Position numbers and translations under genes: made by a program
From: Lachnospiraceae bacterium
GTDB taxonomy: Bacteria; Bacillota; Clostridia; Lachnospirales; Lachnospiraceae
NCBI GenBank assembly: GCA_014803415.1
Contig: JAAVBZ010000043.1
Coordinates: 1-59,792 of the forward strand
Direction: 5' to 3'
DNA length: 59,792 nt
The notes under the pieces: model-generated
Seen by the model: only the letters and a program-made list of their open reading frames with translations
The model's database searches: none
Told to the model about the DNA's origin: nothing
Shown here: positions 44,201-52,262 of the stretch, piece after piece
How the letters are laid out: every line of letters begins with the position of its first letter
Numbering within the stretch: position 1 is the stretch's first letter

Positions 44201-44489
44201 CGCTATGCGTAGCATCATTTCTCATCTTCCGAATCACATAAAGTGTATCATCTATATCTTTGGGTAAAAGATCATATTTCTTAAGGATTCTAATACGGTT
44301 GGCATGCGTATTATCATAATCTGGTTCCGCAATCCCATCATATGCAAGCATATACTTTACAATTCTTTCCGCAAATATCCCCTGCTTAATCATAGAAGTA
44401 TTTGGATCGGAATATACATAGTTTTCCGCCAATTCTCCCATGTTTCCCAGATCTTCCCAATGCGATTTTAAAAATGTAAAATTTCCCAC
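41247..44489 (-). CDS. hsdR: type I restriction endonuclease subunit HsdR
   Basis: This 1080-residue translocase-nuclease starts with a helical DUF4145-like region (1-125) and a coiled coil. The nuclease fold follows, with D246 (GYADYALF) and E260-A-K262 in VEAKK. The helicase motor has ATGTGKT at 404-410, VDEAH at 508-512, and RIKSRILFEQMLGRATR (motif VI region). The C-terminus is the EcoEI-type helical domain. It cuts unmodified DNA after ATP-driven translocation. It is the first gene of hsdRMS, with a promoter 120 bases upstream. Confidence 0.95.
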   Translation of the reverse strand: MGNFTFLKSHWEDLGNMGELAENYVYSDPNTSMIKQGIFAERIVKYMLAYDGIAEPDYDNTHANRIRILKKYDLLPKDIDDTLYVIRKMRNDATHSGEDDLKRAKDNLRLTFYLGTWFMQTYGDYTYEPVPYVEPVDMVFRAEMLEKENKELEAKYAKLEAEIEIIRKNGKTDTKRKAIAYQKAINVHLSEAQTRELIDEQLRRAGWDADTQVIRYSKGSRPEKNTYKAIAEWPTDSSLGNGGYADYALFIGEMLVGIVEAKKIDTDVFGALNVQAKDYAKNIKVQDQKYVLKKFQEYYVPFVYATNGRPYLEQYKEKSGIWGLDTREPFNVPTAVAAWPRPEEMILDLQKNVVEANKKLIATGYEDLENPNGLSLHYYQIEAIKAAENAIINDHKKTVLLAMATGTGKTRTVLGMIYRFLVAKRFKRILYLVDRNSLGNQTMDTFREVKIKDLLTLNQIYDVKELKNKEFEKDTKVHISTVQSLVKRVLYDGSDCRLGSTDYDLIIVDEAHRGYLLDREMADEEILYRDQDDYRSKYRSVIDYFDAVKIALTATPALQTTEIFGSPVYTYDYRTAVVDGYLVDHDAPHIIKTKLSEEGITFEAGSTVPIYDPITRQILNSDQLDDDLKFEVDKFNKEVITENFNKTVLAEITKYIDPNEKGKTLIFAVDDAHADMVTRILQEIYAEQGISPEAIMKITGSIENGNQKKIYEVIRRFKSEAYPNIVVTVDLLTTGIDVKEIENLVFLRRIKSRILFEQMLGRATRLCDDIGKTHFEIYDAVGVYNALEPVTNMKPVVVNTNVTFEEIIDGFGALETKEQRQNQVDLMIAKIRRYQSGMSKECREQFAQITGFEIHEYLKHLKNMDVDKAEDLLRKNKSAFRYVKRMPRQHGKAISNAEDEIRAHERGYGNATKPEDYLKEFRDFIDTHLNEIAALKIITTRPQDLTRQSLKELKLILDRNHFSETMLNTAWKNMTNEDIAADIISFIRQRSIGDALISKDERIHNALLRVKKAHPELTKVQLGWLDRIELQLLKETILNKETFESVAFVNKGGYDVVNKAFGNKLDEFITEINDAMYVAM

Positions 44490-44611
44490 TTTTATACTCC
44501 TTCTTATAATATTTTATTATGAGAAGTTTGTATCTAAAAAAATAAAGATTTCATGATACTTCTCAATCATTCTTCAGTCTCTATAAATTGTACACATTCA
44601 TTCTATATATC

Positions 44612-44640
44612 ACTATATCATTTTTTTACATATTTCTCAA
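44612..44640 (-). promoter_or_regulatory. hsdR promoter
   Basis: On the minus strand TTGAGA (44640-44635) and TATAGT (44617-44612) are separated by 17 bases. The leader of about 120 bases contains an imperfect dyad (GAGAAGT..GTATC / GATACTTCTC) near 44520-44570. Confidence 0.6.
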
Positions 44641-44739
44641 TTTCAATTGGGATTTGGTTCGTAAATCAGTTTTAATACAACAATAATATCAAATCTGTCT
44701 GCTCTATTTTTCTGATGGACATATCGGTTACTTGGAATT

Positions 44740-45078
44740 TTATGGCTTTGGCAGATTATACTTCCCCCTCTCCACAATACCACATTTCTGCTTTATCTGT
44801 GCAAGAAATAAAATACTAACTTTCAATCCCGTATGCTCCAATACAAAATCCTTGATTTTCTTATAAGTTGCCTTGCTCTTCACCGTCAAATCCATCTCAT
44901 TCAAATCCAGTTTTACCTCAATATGCTGCTCGGCATGAAGTTTAGACAACAAACACACCGTCTCCACATGGCATGAAAGGATAGGAAGTATGTCTACAGT
45001 ATGCGGAAACTTATCGACCGCCATTTTGCCTTTTCCATCTGTATGTGAAAATATATCGACTTCAACAGCTATTATCAC
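44740..45078 (-). pseudogene. duplicated rlmD 3' end with C-terminal extension, decayed
   Basis: The 112-codon frame (GTG start overlapping the UDG-like stop) resembles the tail of RlmD as it occurs in Lachnospiraceae. MAVDKFPHTV is followed by an eight-residue insertion and HVETVCLLSKLHAEQHIEV, then LDLNEMDLTVKSKATYKKIK and FLAQIKQKCGIVERGKYNLPKP. Homologues continue further (from memory of the family), so the end is cut. It is not a functional methyltransferase: the catalytic domain is absent. The HVETV segment carries the att-like 14-mer at 44957-44970. Confidence 0.7.
44957..44970 (+). other. att-like site 1 (rlmD tail sequence)
   Basis: ACCGTCTCCACATG is identical to 52266-52279 inside the real rlmD gene; on the minus strand it encodes HVET in both places. 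It marks the left edge of the cargo modules. Confidence 0.55.
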
Positions 45079-45629
45079 TGTAGCAATTGATTTATTACTT
45101 TTTCTACACCTTCTATGTAATCTTCAATACGTTTTCTTTTATAAACATAAATGTAAGATGGATGATGTATTGGAACATAATATGTCCCTTTATACTCTTT
45201 ATAATGATATTCAAAATCATCCCATTTTTCAAATTCAATTTTAAGATGCTTACCTACTGATGAATATACTTTTTCACCTAGTAAAAAAACAATTTTAGGT
45301 GACATTGTATGTATTTCACTAATCAGGTGTTCAAAACAACTATCAATTTCTTTTCGATTAGGATAACGTAATTTTTGTTGTTCTGTTAAAGGAAGGCATT
45401 TTACTAGGTTCGTTTTATAAGTACTAATCTCTTCACATATTTCTTCTATCTTTTGTATTAACATCCCAGTATTAGTCTCTGGTGACAAAGGTACTTCCTC
45501 ATCAGATGACATTCTTTTTGCAGAAAGGCCAACCCAGAAAACTTGACACTCTTTTTCTGAATCTAATAATGGTTTTTGATTAAAACATAAACCACACTTT
45601 TGACATTTACGTATTTGTTCAATCATCAT
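45075..45629 (-). CDS. uracil-DNA-glycosylase-superfamily protein (family-4-like)
   Basis: This 184-residue protein has the four-cysteine pattern of Fe-S family 4 UDGs (C9/C12 at the N-terminus, C78 and C98). TNLVKCLPLT occupies the place of the usual NVVKCRP segment, and HHPSYIYVYKRK is at the C-terminus. The catalytic first loop is weak: VFWVGLSAKRMSSDEEVPLSPETNTG lacks the typical GEAPG..ED, so base removal may be altered or lost. It overlaps the radical SAM gene by four bases and is last of the three-gene operon. DNA or nucleotide substrate is inferred only. Confidence 0.75.
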   Translation of the reverse strand: MMIEQIRKCQKCGLCFNQKPLLDSEKECQVFWVGLSAKRMSSDEEVPLSPETNTGMLIQKIEEICEEISTYKTNLVKCLPLTEQQKLRYPNRKEIDSCFEHLISEIHTMSPKIVFLLGEKVYSSVGKHLKIEFEKWDDFEYHYKEYKGTYYVPIHHPSYIYVYKRKRIEDYIEGVEKVINQLLQ

Positions 45630-46957
45630 TCTTCCTCTGTAAGTCTCTGCGTTTTAATAATATACTCATTTAACAATTCATCTGACTCTGCGCTATAATT
45701 CCCAAAATCAAAATTAAACTGTGATCTTCCATCAAAACAGCTTATTGTTTCATTAAACTTACATCCATGGATAATTCCTATTTCTTTCATTATTTCGTTA
45801 TATAATTGCGTACCATGATAAGGTCTAAACTGAAACACACTTGTTCTAAATACCCCTTGGGTTTTTAAAGATATTTTCTTTATTTTAGCAGCCAATTCAA
45901 ACGTCTTTTGAAAATCTTCCTTTGTTTCCTTTGGAAAACCATAAATAAAGTATCCTTTTAGATCAATACCATTCTGCAATATTTCTTCTGAAACTCTTAT
46001 TATGTCATCCAGTCTACCTAATTTGTTGATTTTCTTCCTTATAGGTTCAGAACCAGATTCAATTCCAATAAATAATTCTTTGCAATTTCCATTTCGAAGT
46101 TCTTTTACTTTATCAATTGCACCTATCAAAGATAATACATGTACCATTCCCCGCCAACTTAATTGTGGATACTGAGAAAATATATTATTTGCCATATCTA
46201 TACTCTTGCCACTACGCAAAAATAAATCATCTAGAATCCGAACACTCTTTATATCTGGATATGCTGACACTATATCTCTAATTTCCGTTATAACACTATC
46301 TTCTGTTCGGATTCTGGTTGTTACATCTTTATTTAAGCTCTTAGCCCCTCCACAAAACGCACAATCAAATACACATCCTCTTGATGTAATAATGGCTATT
46401 TCCTTTTCACCGTAATGATTAACAATTATCTCATCCCCTAAATATTTCCTATTCAAATATATATTGGAAATATCTTTAGGAAAATATATAGAGCTCTTAT
46501 TAACTCTAAATACATATTTTTGACCATTTTGTACTTCCGGTGCTTGAGTGCAACCTCCCAAAACAAGCTCTGGTATTATATACTCCCCCTCACCTATGAT
46601 AATGTTTAATTTATTTTTCACATCCCATTGCAACAATTCTTGGTAAATATTCCGGACAACCTGTCCTCCAATAAAACATTCACAATCAATTTCAATATTT
46701 TCAATAATATATTTTACCATTGCATAGTTTTGCGTAAAAATATTAATGCCGATACAATCAGGTTTAACCTTATTAATAAGATTCACTATCTCTGAAACTG
46801 ATTTTGATTCTTTTACGCAATCTACAATTTCAACATTAATACCTGCCTTCTCCAAATATGTTGCAATATACCCTAAACCTAACGGTGACAGATACTGTTC
46901 TTTTTCTTTTGTGGCATCCCAAAAGATGGGAGAATTGAATAAAACAAACTTTTTCAT
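45626..46957 (-). CDS. B12-binding-type radical SAM protein
   Basis: The start is at ATG 46957 (MKKFVLFNSPIFWDATKEKE, GGAGG before it), giving 443 residues. Residues 1-140 form a cobalamin-binding-like Rossmann domain (SPLGLGYIATYLEKAGINVE, IGINIFTQNY), without the DxHxxG histidine. The radical SAM cluster is C195-V-F-D-C199-A-F-C202 in TSRGCVFDCAFCGGA, followed by KSVRILDDLFL and ELFIGIESGSEPIRKKINK. Such enzymes methylate or rearrange unreactive carbon centres. It overlaps the kinase-like gene by ATGA and the UDG-like gene by four bases, so all three are translationally coupled. Confidence 0.88.
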   Translation of the reverse strand: MKKFVLFNSPIFWDATKEKEQYLSPLGLGYIATYLEKAGINVEIVDCVKESKSVSEIVNLINKVKPDCIGINIFTQNYAMVKYIIENIEIDCECFIGGQVVRNIYQELLQWDVKNKLNIIIGEGEYIIPELVLGGCTQAPEVQNGQKYVFRVNKSSIYFPKDISNIYLNRKYLGDEIIVNHYGEKEIAIITSRGCVFDCAFCGGAKSLNKDVTTRIRTEDSVITEIRDIVSAYPDIKSVRILDDLFLRSGKSIDMANNIFSQYPQLSWRGMVHVLSLIGAIDKVKELRNGNCKELFIGIESGSEPIRKKINKLGRLDDIIRVSEEILQNGIDLKGYFIYGFPKETKEDFQKTFELAAKIKKISLKTQGVFRTSVFQFRPYHGTQLYNEIMKEIGIIHGCKFNETISCFDGRSQFNFDFGNYSAESDELLNEYIIKTQRLTEEE

Positions 46958-47574
46958 GTAATCCTCCAATTATCAACAATATATGAAGCTACTTTTTCCA
47001 CATTGAATTCTAGATTGTCATTATTGTAAATACGCATAACATTTATCTTTTCTTTTTCTAACTCGACAATCCCTTTTTCCATGTAATAAAGTTCACTATT
47101 TGATTGATTTCCTTTTTCAAATCTAGTCAATACGTTTCGCTCAGCTAATCTCTCCTGTAAAATATTTTCTTCAGCAAATACTGCCAATTGCAAATCCGGT
47201 TTAATGATTTCAGCATTTGAATTTAAAATAAATATGTCGCTTACACCATCCATTTGCTGCAAGATCAAAGAAGATAGGACGTATCTATCTGTAATAACCA
47301 ACTTTCTTTTCTTTAATTCAGGAATAATTTCATTCATTAAATGTTCATATCTATCCGCCGCGACTAAACAAGCTAAACTTATCCCATAATGCCCCTCGGC
47401 AAACCTTCTTATAAATCTACCTAGCTTTGTATCCGTAGGCTCTTTCGTAGTATACACAATATAACCTAATGATTCCATTTTTTCTTTAATAGCTTCTATA
47501 AGTGTAGATTTGCCTACACCATTTGGTCCGTCTATGGCCACAAAAAAGCCATCCAAATTACTTTTTTCCAGCAT
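46954..47574 (-). CDS. thymidylate-kinase-like P-loop kinase
   Basis: This 206-residue protein of the dTMP-kinase fold has P-loop GPNGVGKST at 16-24, the DR-Y motif in KLVITDRYVLSSLILQQMDG, TKEPTDTKLGRFIRRF, and a C-terminal lid region. Its place as the first gene of a radical SAM/UDG-like operon on a mobile module suggests that it phosphorylates a modified pyrimidine or nucleoside for that pathway rather than serving general dTTP synthesis. A GGAG site and a -35/-10 pair lie upstream. Substrate not shown. Confidence 0.85.
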   Translation of the reverse strand: MLEKSNLDGFFVAIDGPNGVGKSTLIEAIKEKMESLGYIVYTTKEPTDTKLGRFIRRFAEGHYGISLACLVAADRYEHLMNEIIPELKKRKLVITDRYVLSSLILQQMDGVSDIFILNSNAEIIKPDLQLAVFAEENILQERLAERNVLTRFEKGNQSNSELYYMEKGIVELEKEKINVMRIYNNDNLEFNVEKVASYIVDNWRIT

Positions 47575-47615
47575 ATTGTCACTCTCCTTGATAGTTACAA
47601 ACCACTCTGAAATGA

Positions 47616-47648
47616 GATAATAATATTATCTTACTCAACCACCCTCAA
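47616..47648 (-). promoter_or_regulatory. promoter of the kinase/radical SAM/UDG operon
   Basis: On the minus strand TTGAGG (47648-47643) and TATTAT (47625-47620) are 17 bases apart. GATAAT-AAT-ATTATC (47616-47630) is a palindrome that covers the -10 box and could be an operator. Confidence 0.55.
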
Positions 47649-47665
47649 AGACCAGCCAATTTGCT

Positions 47666-48860
47666 CTAATTTTTCTTGTGTTTTTTATCTACAAAATCAA
47701 TCGGTATCGCAAGACAAATCAAAGCCCTTGCACGGGTCATTGCGACATACTGACATTTTAATCTCTTTTGATGAGCAGAATTCTTATTAGGTGGCGTGCC
47801 GCACAAATATTTTATTATCGATTTCATATTATGTGTATGTAAATATGTTTCTAAAATTAAAGTAGCTAAATGGGTTCTCCCCTTCACAGAATGAATGCTA
47901 CCGAATTCTATATCTATAAACCGATTTGTATGTAAATCGGTTTATAAATAATGATTTGGCAGTAATTTAATATCTGTCTCCTCTTCCAAGGGTTCCTTTT
48001 CTTTAGCTTTTTCTATCCACCGACCAAATTTTTTTATTTTATCATAAGAAGTGATATTAAATAGATTTAAAATCTGTTTTATGGTTTTAACCATGCTTTT
48101 CCATTCATCTTTGCCAATTGCCCCTGAAAATTTGCCAACTCCATAAGCATCCTTCTAAAATTATTTTTTGGTCATCAAATAATAGCTTAAGCAACGCTGC
48201 CATTGCATTTCCCGTAGCAGCAATATAATTACATTCTTTAGCTTTATTAATTAATCTTCTGATTCCTTTACATATCCATTCAACCTGTGCTGCTTTTTCT
48301 CCGGTGTTTTCAAATTCATATATTCCCATCCTAAAATATTCAATCAAATATTGAGGTAAAATTCTTTTATCTGATTTCTTTGCCTCATAGGTACTCCGGT
48401 AATCATAAATACCTTTCGGAAATTGTTTTTCAGAAGTTTCATCCTTTTTAACATGAATCATTCCTACAACATGGCATCCTTCTTTTTCGTACTTACGTAT
48501 TTCTTCATCTGTAAAAGTATCTAAAATAAGTTGTCCAAAATCATCTATAACTTGTGAAGCCCTTTCTTTTTTTAATAAGAATATCGTATGAGTAACGCTT
48601 TTACCTGAGAAAATATTTTCAGTACCATTCATTTGCGCTTTTGATAAAGCAACTGTATTCGCCAACTTTGCTATTGAAGAATCAAATCTTCTGCTTTCAT
48701 TTAAAACTAACGCATTCTCTCTTGGAAAGTTACATAATTCATCATCAACTATTAAATTACTATAGATTGCTTGATTACTGTCTCTATATCCCTGTCTAAT
48801 ACTTTTTATTCCATCATCACTAAAAGTCTTTTTTTATCAATTCCCACTGATTTCAATCCT
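47666..48860 (-). pseudogene. broken UvrD-type helicase (GajB-like)
   Basis: Three reading frames, shifted relative to one another, build one UvrD/Rep-type helicase tail. The upstream part (about 48860-48105) has KSIRQGYRDSNQAIYSNLIV, RENALVLNESRRFDSSIAKL and DDFGQLILDTFTDEEIRKYE. A middle part is NEWKSMVKTIKQILNLFNIT, and the C-terminal part (47666-47960) has FGSIHSVKGRTHLATLILETY and the helicase motif VI QYVAMTRARALICLA. The N-terminal ATP-binding half is gone, and a stop lies in a palindrome at 47915-47946. The layout resembles GajB of Gabija; no GajA gene is present. Confidence 0.75.
47915..47946. repeat. 13-bp-arm palindrome inside the helicase pseudogene
   Basis: TATAAACCGATTT and AAATCGGTTTATA are exact reverse complements around GTATGT. 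It contains the TAA that ends the middle frame of the broken helicase gene. Confidence 0.8.
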
Positions 48861-49148
48861 TTCTCAATGCTTTTAACGGTCAATCCGTAACATCAACTCG
48901 ACACTCTCCACATGAGTACCAAATTAAAACATATACACACAACCACAGAAATATGAACAATATCTTTCAGTACAAATACCGTTCATACAACCCTTTTCCC
49001 ATAGAACCATAAGCAATGTCTATTTTATAATCCTTTAGCTAACTGACCTTCTATAAGAAAGCATTACTACCGTCACGATATAAATAAAACTCCATTTTAA
49101 TCATGCAATTTATTCTCATCTAATAAAATCACGAAAAATACCTATCTA
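48861..49148. other. short non-coding junction between cargo modules
   Basis: There are no genes here. The only notable item is the second att-like rlmD tail at 48901-48914 with flanking HVESVEL codons. The rest is AT-rich and matches nothing I recognise. Confidence 0.5.
48901..48914 (+). other. att-like site 2
   Basis: ACACTCTCCACATG differs at two bases from the 14-mers at 44957 and 52266 and keeps the core TCTCCACATG. On the minus strand it reads HVESVELM, an rlmD-like tail, directly between the two cargo cassettes. Confidence 0.45.
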
Positions 49149-50711
49149 TTACAACTTTAATATTAATTCTCCATCATCATAAAAACCGATACCATTTCCA
49201 CTCTTGATTCGAGTTTTAATAATCAACTCATCATTACTAAAATGCAATAAATTATATGTATTTCTTCCAATAACATTTATTTTTGATTGCTTAACTCCAC
49301 AACTACCTCCCCCAACAACACTCAGTATACCATCTAAATTTACCTTTTTGCCAAATTGATCAATATATTCTGGTATGATTCTTCTAATCTGTGAATAATA
49401 TGGCTGATGTTGATGCCCATGCAATATAACATTAACTCTATTTGCTATTAAAGTTCTAATCACTAGTTCGGCATCTAACATCATACTTATCTTTTTTTCA
49501 TTTGTACTAACTTCTTCAATATAATTAACTGGTAATAAATGATGATGACATACTGCACAAATCATATCTATATCTTTATTAGCATTTAGATATTTCTCTA
49601 TTTTACCTAACTGTTGATCACCAACATATCCAAATCCTGCATTCGACATAGATTCTAATCTACAGCTATTTAATCCAATAATACATATAACTTTTCCATC
49701 TACTTTAAATTTACCAATACGCATAAAAGATTTCTCAGGAAGAACATTATAAAATGAATGATAGAAATTGTAATAATTTAACTCTGCATTTGAATCAATA
49801 TTTCCATTTTCATCTACCCACTCTATATCGTGATTACCAGGAACAATGATAATTTGTTTATTACTTAATCCAAAATAATTTTTCAACTTTCGTAAAAAAT
49901 CTAAAGCATTAGAAAATTCATGTGGATTTGCTTGCCACGTTAAATCACCGCTAATAATTATAATAGCGATATCTGCTGTGGAAATTCCTTGTACCTTTAA
50001 ATCTTCTAAAATCACCTCACACAACTCTTGCTTTGCGACTAAATCTTGTTTCCCTCCTAACGGATTTTTAAATCCATGATTATCTCCAAAATGAATATCT
50101 GATAAATGTAATATATATTTACCTTTAGTAGGCCAAACTCCGTTCGAAATATTTAAGGCATAGTAATCATTCTGTGCAACAAAATCTTCTACTTTATTTA
50201 TAAACCAAAGACTAATATTTTTTTCTAAAAAATCAACATCTCTTACTATTTGACCAATTTCTGATTCTGATAAACACGAACTACTATTTGGAATACATCT
50301 ATTAGATTTTGAAAAAACATATTGTGAAAGTTTCTGAAGTCCATTAGCTACTTTTTGAATCTCCCCCAATTCAAACCATGCCGGTAATTGTTCTGTAGAA
50401 TAATATTTTGGACAAAGTTCAATATTATCTGGAATTTTTTTTGCTCCTCCTAAATCATAATGGATTCTATAGAGCGCAGCTTCATATAATTCATAAGTTC
50501 CTGAATTAACGATAAACACTTTACTTATAGATGAATTCCTCTTCATCTCTTCCGCTATTTCAAACAAATATGGATCTGGCATCTGCTCAGAACCTTTCTT
50601 CCACCATCCCCATAAAACTCTTCCTTTTTCTTTTACCACCTTATTATGCTCATCAATAGTATTTATACTAGGTGTAATATCTCTGTATCGTAATAAAATA
50701 ATATCTAACAT
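49149..50711 (-). CDS. metallophosphoesterase with unknown N-terminal domain
   Basis: This 520-residue protein has calcineurin-like metal sites in the C-terminal two thirds: D205-I-H207 in HLSDIHFGD, GD at 255-256, GNHD at 292-295, a histidine in VCHHHLL, and HGHQHQPYY near 434. The N-terminal ~190 residues are an unassigned domain with the motif GRVLWGWWKKGSEQMPD near 30-46 and a region of alpha/beta character. It overlaps the methyltransferase-like gene by seven bases, with GGAGGGG before the ATG. It probably cleaves a phosphodiester (nucleotide, nucleic acid or a signal); the actual substrate is unknown. Confidence 0.85.
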   Translation of the reverse strand: MLDIILLRYRDITPSINTIDEHNKVVKEKGRVLWGWWKKGSEQMPDPYLFEIAEEMKRNSSISKVFIVNSGTYELYEAALYRIHYDLGGAKKIPDNIELCPKYYSTEQLPAWFELGEIQKVANGLQKLSQYVFSKSNRCIPNSSSCLSESEIGQIVRDVDFLEKNISLWFINKVEDFVAQNDYYALNISNGVWPTKGKYILHLSDIHFGDNHGFKNPLGGKQDLVAKQELCEVILEDLKVQGISTADIAIIIISGDLTWQANPHEFSNALDFLRKLKNYFGLSNKQIIIVPGNHDIEWVDENGNIDSNAELNYYNFYHSFYNVLPEKSFMRIGKFKVDGKVICIIGLNSCRLESMSNAGFGYVGDQQLGKIEKYLNANKDIDMICAVCHHHLLPVNYIEEVSTNEKKISMMLDAELVIRTLIANRVNVILHGHQHQPYYSQIRRIIPEYIDQFGKKVNLDGILSVVGGGSCGVKQSKINVIGRNTYNLLHFSNDELIIKTRIKSGNGIGFYDDGELILKL

Positions 50712-51895
50712 CTTACCCCTCCAAATATTTCAAACAATATTTTTTTACTTAAATTATCCATATCAATAGATTCTAAGACATTTTTAATATCTATTCCATT
50801 CTCAACTTTCTCCTTTATTCCTCTTAAAATAAACAATAATTTTTCTGTAGACTCTACGATATATCCCTGTCCCCTTGAAGTCAACATATTTGCCAACTTC
50901 AATTCTTGGTTTCGTCTACTTGGATTCTTTAAATATGCAACATTTTTTGCTAAATATCGAATTGCAACATTTTCATATCTATTACTTTCATTTATATTGA
51001 TAAAAATTCTTATATTGAATATATCTACTTCATGCCACTTATTCAAATCTATTTCTTCATCTGTCATTATATATTTATAATCCTTTATTCCATTTGCTAT
51101 AATCAAATCTGCTTTCTTCCATAATTCTTCTAATATAACACCATGATTTTGTAATTCACCATTCTCAAATGTTGGTATCTCATACTCAATAAAATCAGAT
51201 ACTACCAAATAGTCTTTTGCACACTCTCTAATCTTACTTAATAAATATTTCCTTTGTCCTTCCGCATTTGGTCTAGTTAATTCTTGAAATAAAGGAAATA
51301 TTATTATACCTCCCTCTTGATTCAACATTTTATAAGATTGAGAAATCCATCTGTCATAATATTCAATATACCACGGCGGATCTAAAAAAATAAAGTCGTA
51401 ACTTTCCTCAAATCCAAAATTCAATTTATTTATGTTTGCATAAATAATCTTATTACTGTGGTCATAAGTATAATTTTCTTTTAGCTTATTTACTACATAA
51501 TAATCCAAATCTATCAATGTCAAATAAGCATTTTTAACATTTTTGGCAAAATATTCAAACAATCTCGGCATTCCTAAAAATAATATTCTTTTATTTTCCC
51601 ATGAATATAGAGCTACTATTTTTTTACAAGTAGGTATGGAAAAATACCATGAACATAAGACAGGATTATTATCTATTTTTTCTGTAATAAATTCTTTAGT
51701 ATAATTAGCATTTGACCTTTCATATATAAATACTTGCTTCTCTGCTTGCAAATTTTTTTTTGACTTAAGAATCTGCAATACATCTATTGGATAAGCTCCT
51801 TTACATTCTCTAACTATTTCTTGAAATGTAAGTTTATTATGTTGTAATGCCCAGTCAATTCTATTTTCAAGTTTATGATAATAATTTTCATTCAT
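50705..51895 (-). CDS. methyltransferase-fold protein with DPPW motif
   Basis: This 396-residue protein has a probable SAM-binding motif KRILFLGMPRLFEYFAKN (101-118), an acidic strand LIDLDYYV, and the catalytic-like LDPPWYIEYYDRWI with D172-P-P-W175, the motif IV of N6-adenine or amino-group methyltransferases. The N-terminal 90 residues have a helical segment reminiscent of an HTH, and the C-terminus is helical. It is the first gene of a two-gene operon and ends inside the metallophosphoesterase start. It could modify nucleic acid or a nucleotide; the substrate is not known. Confidence 0.7.
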   Translation of the reverse strand: MNENYYHKLENRIDWALQHNKLTFQEIVRECKGAYPIDVLQILKSKKNLQAEKQVFIYERSNANYTKEFITEKIDNNPVLCSWYFSIPTCKKIVALYSWENKRILFLGMPRLFEYFAKNVKNAYLTLIDLDYYVVNKLKENYTYDHSNKIIYANINKLNFGFEESYDFIFLDPPWYIEYYDRWISQSYKMLNQEGGIIIFPLFQELTRPNAEGQRKYLLSKIRECAKDYLVVSDFIEYEIPTFENGELQNHGVILEELWKKADLIIANGIKDYKYIMTDEEIDLNKWHEVDIFNIRIFININESNRYENVAIRYLAKNVAYLKNPSRRNQELKLANMLTSRGQGYIVESTEKLLFILRGIKEKVENGIDIKNVLESIDMDNLSKKILFEIFGGVRC

Positions 51896-51942
51896 ATAAT
51901 TACCCTATTTCCTTTTAAATAAGCACAACATATCTTAAATAT

Positions 51943-51972
51943 ATTATACGCTTATATCCCCAGTTACCCCAA
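51943..51972 (-). promoter_or_regulatory. promoter of the methyltransferase/phosphoesterase pair
   Basis: Read on the minus strand, TTGGGG (51972-51967) and TATAAT (51948-51943) are 18 bases apart, about 50 bases before the gene. Confidence 0.45.
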
Positions 51973-51979
51973 TAATTTC

Positions 51980-52262
51980 ATCTAAAGAAATTTATTTCAT
52001 TATCTATTATCTCAAAATGTGCCAAAGCATCTTTTATTGCTTCTATTTTCTCTGCTGTTAAATGTTTCAACTCCTTTACCACATTAGGAGCATACATACA
52101 TCGGTAATCCTAAATTTCGCTTCTATGTACTTTTTAATCATCTTATATGTAACTCGCTCTTTCGGCTCTCTTCGCAATATTATCAAGTGGCACTTTGCCC
52201 TCACCCTCGCCAAACTCCACTTTTACATCAATAACACTATCGAACTTATGCGGGAAAGCATT
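51980..52262 (-). pseudogene. decayed C-terminal extension of rlmD
   Basis: Frames interrupted by frameshifts and a deletion read HKFDSVIDVKVEFGEGEGKV, PLDNIAKRAERA, KERVTYKMIKKYIEAKF and NVVKELKHLTAEKIEAIKDA then LAHFEII. From memory, this is the known tail found after RlmD in Lachnospiraceae, which normally continues the rlmD frame. Here a two-base insertion near 52252 separates it from rlmD. It borders the methyltransferase module. Confidence 0.7.

Noticed and set aside
44740-45078. Novel small protein coupled to the UDG-like gene
   Set aside because: The sequence is an RlmD tail with an insertion; the GTG overlap with the UDG-like stop is probably chance.
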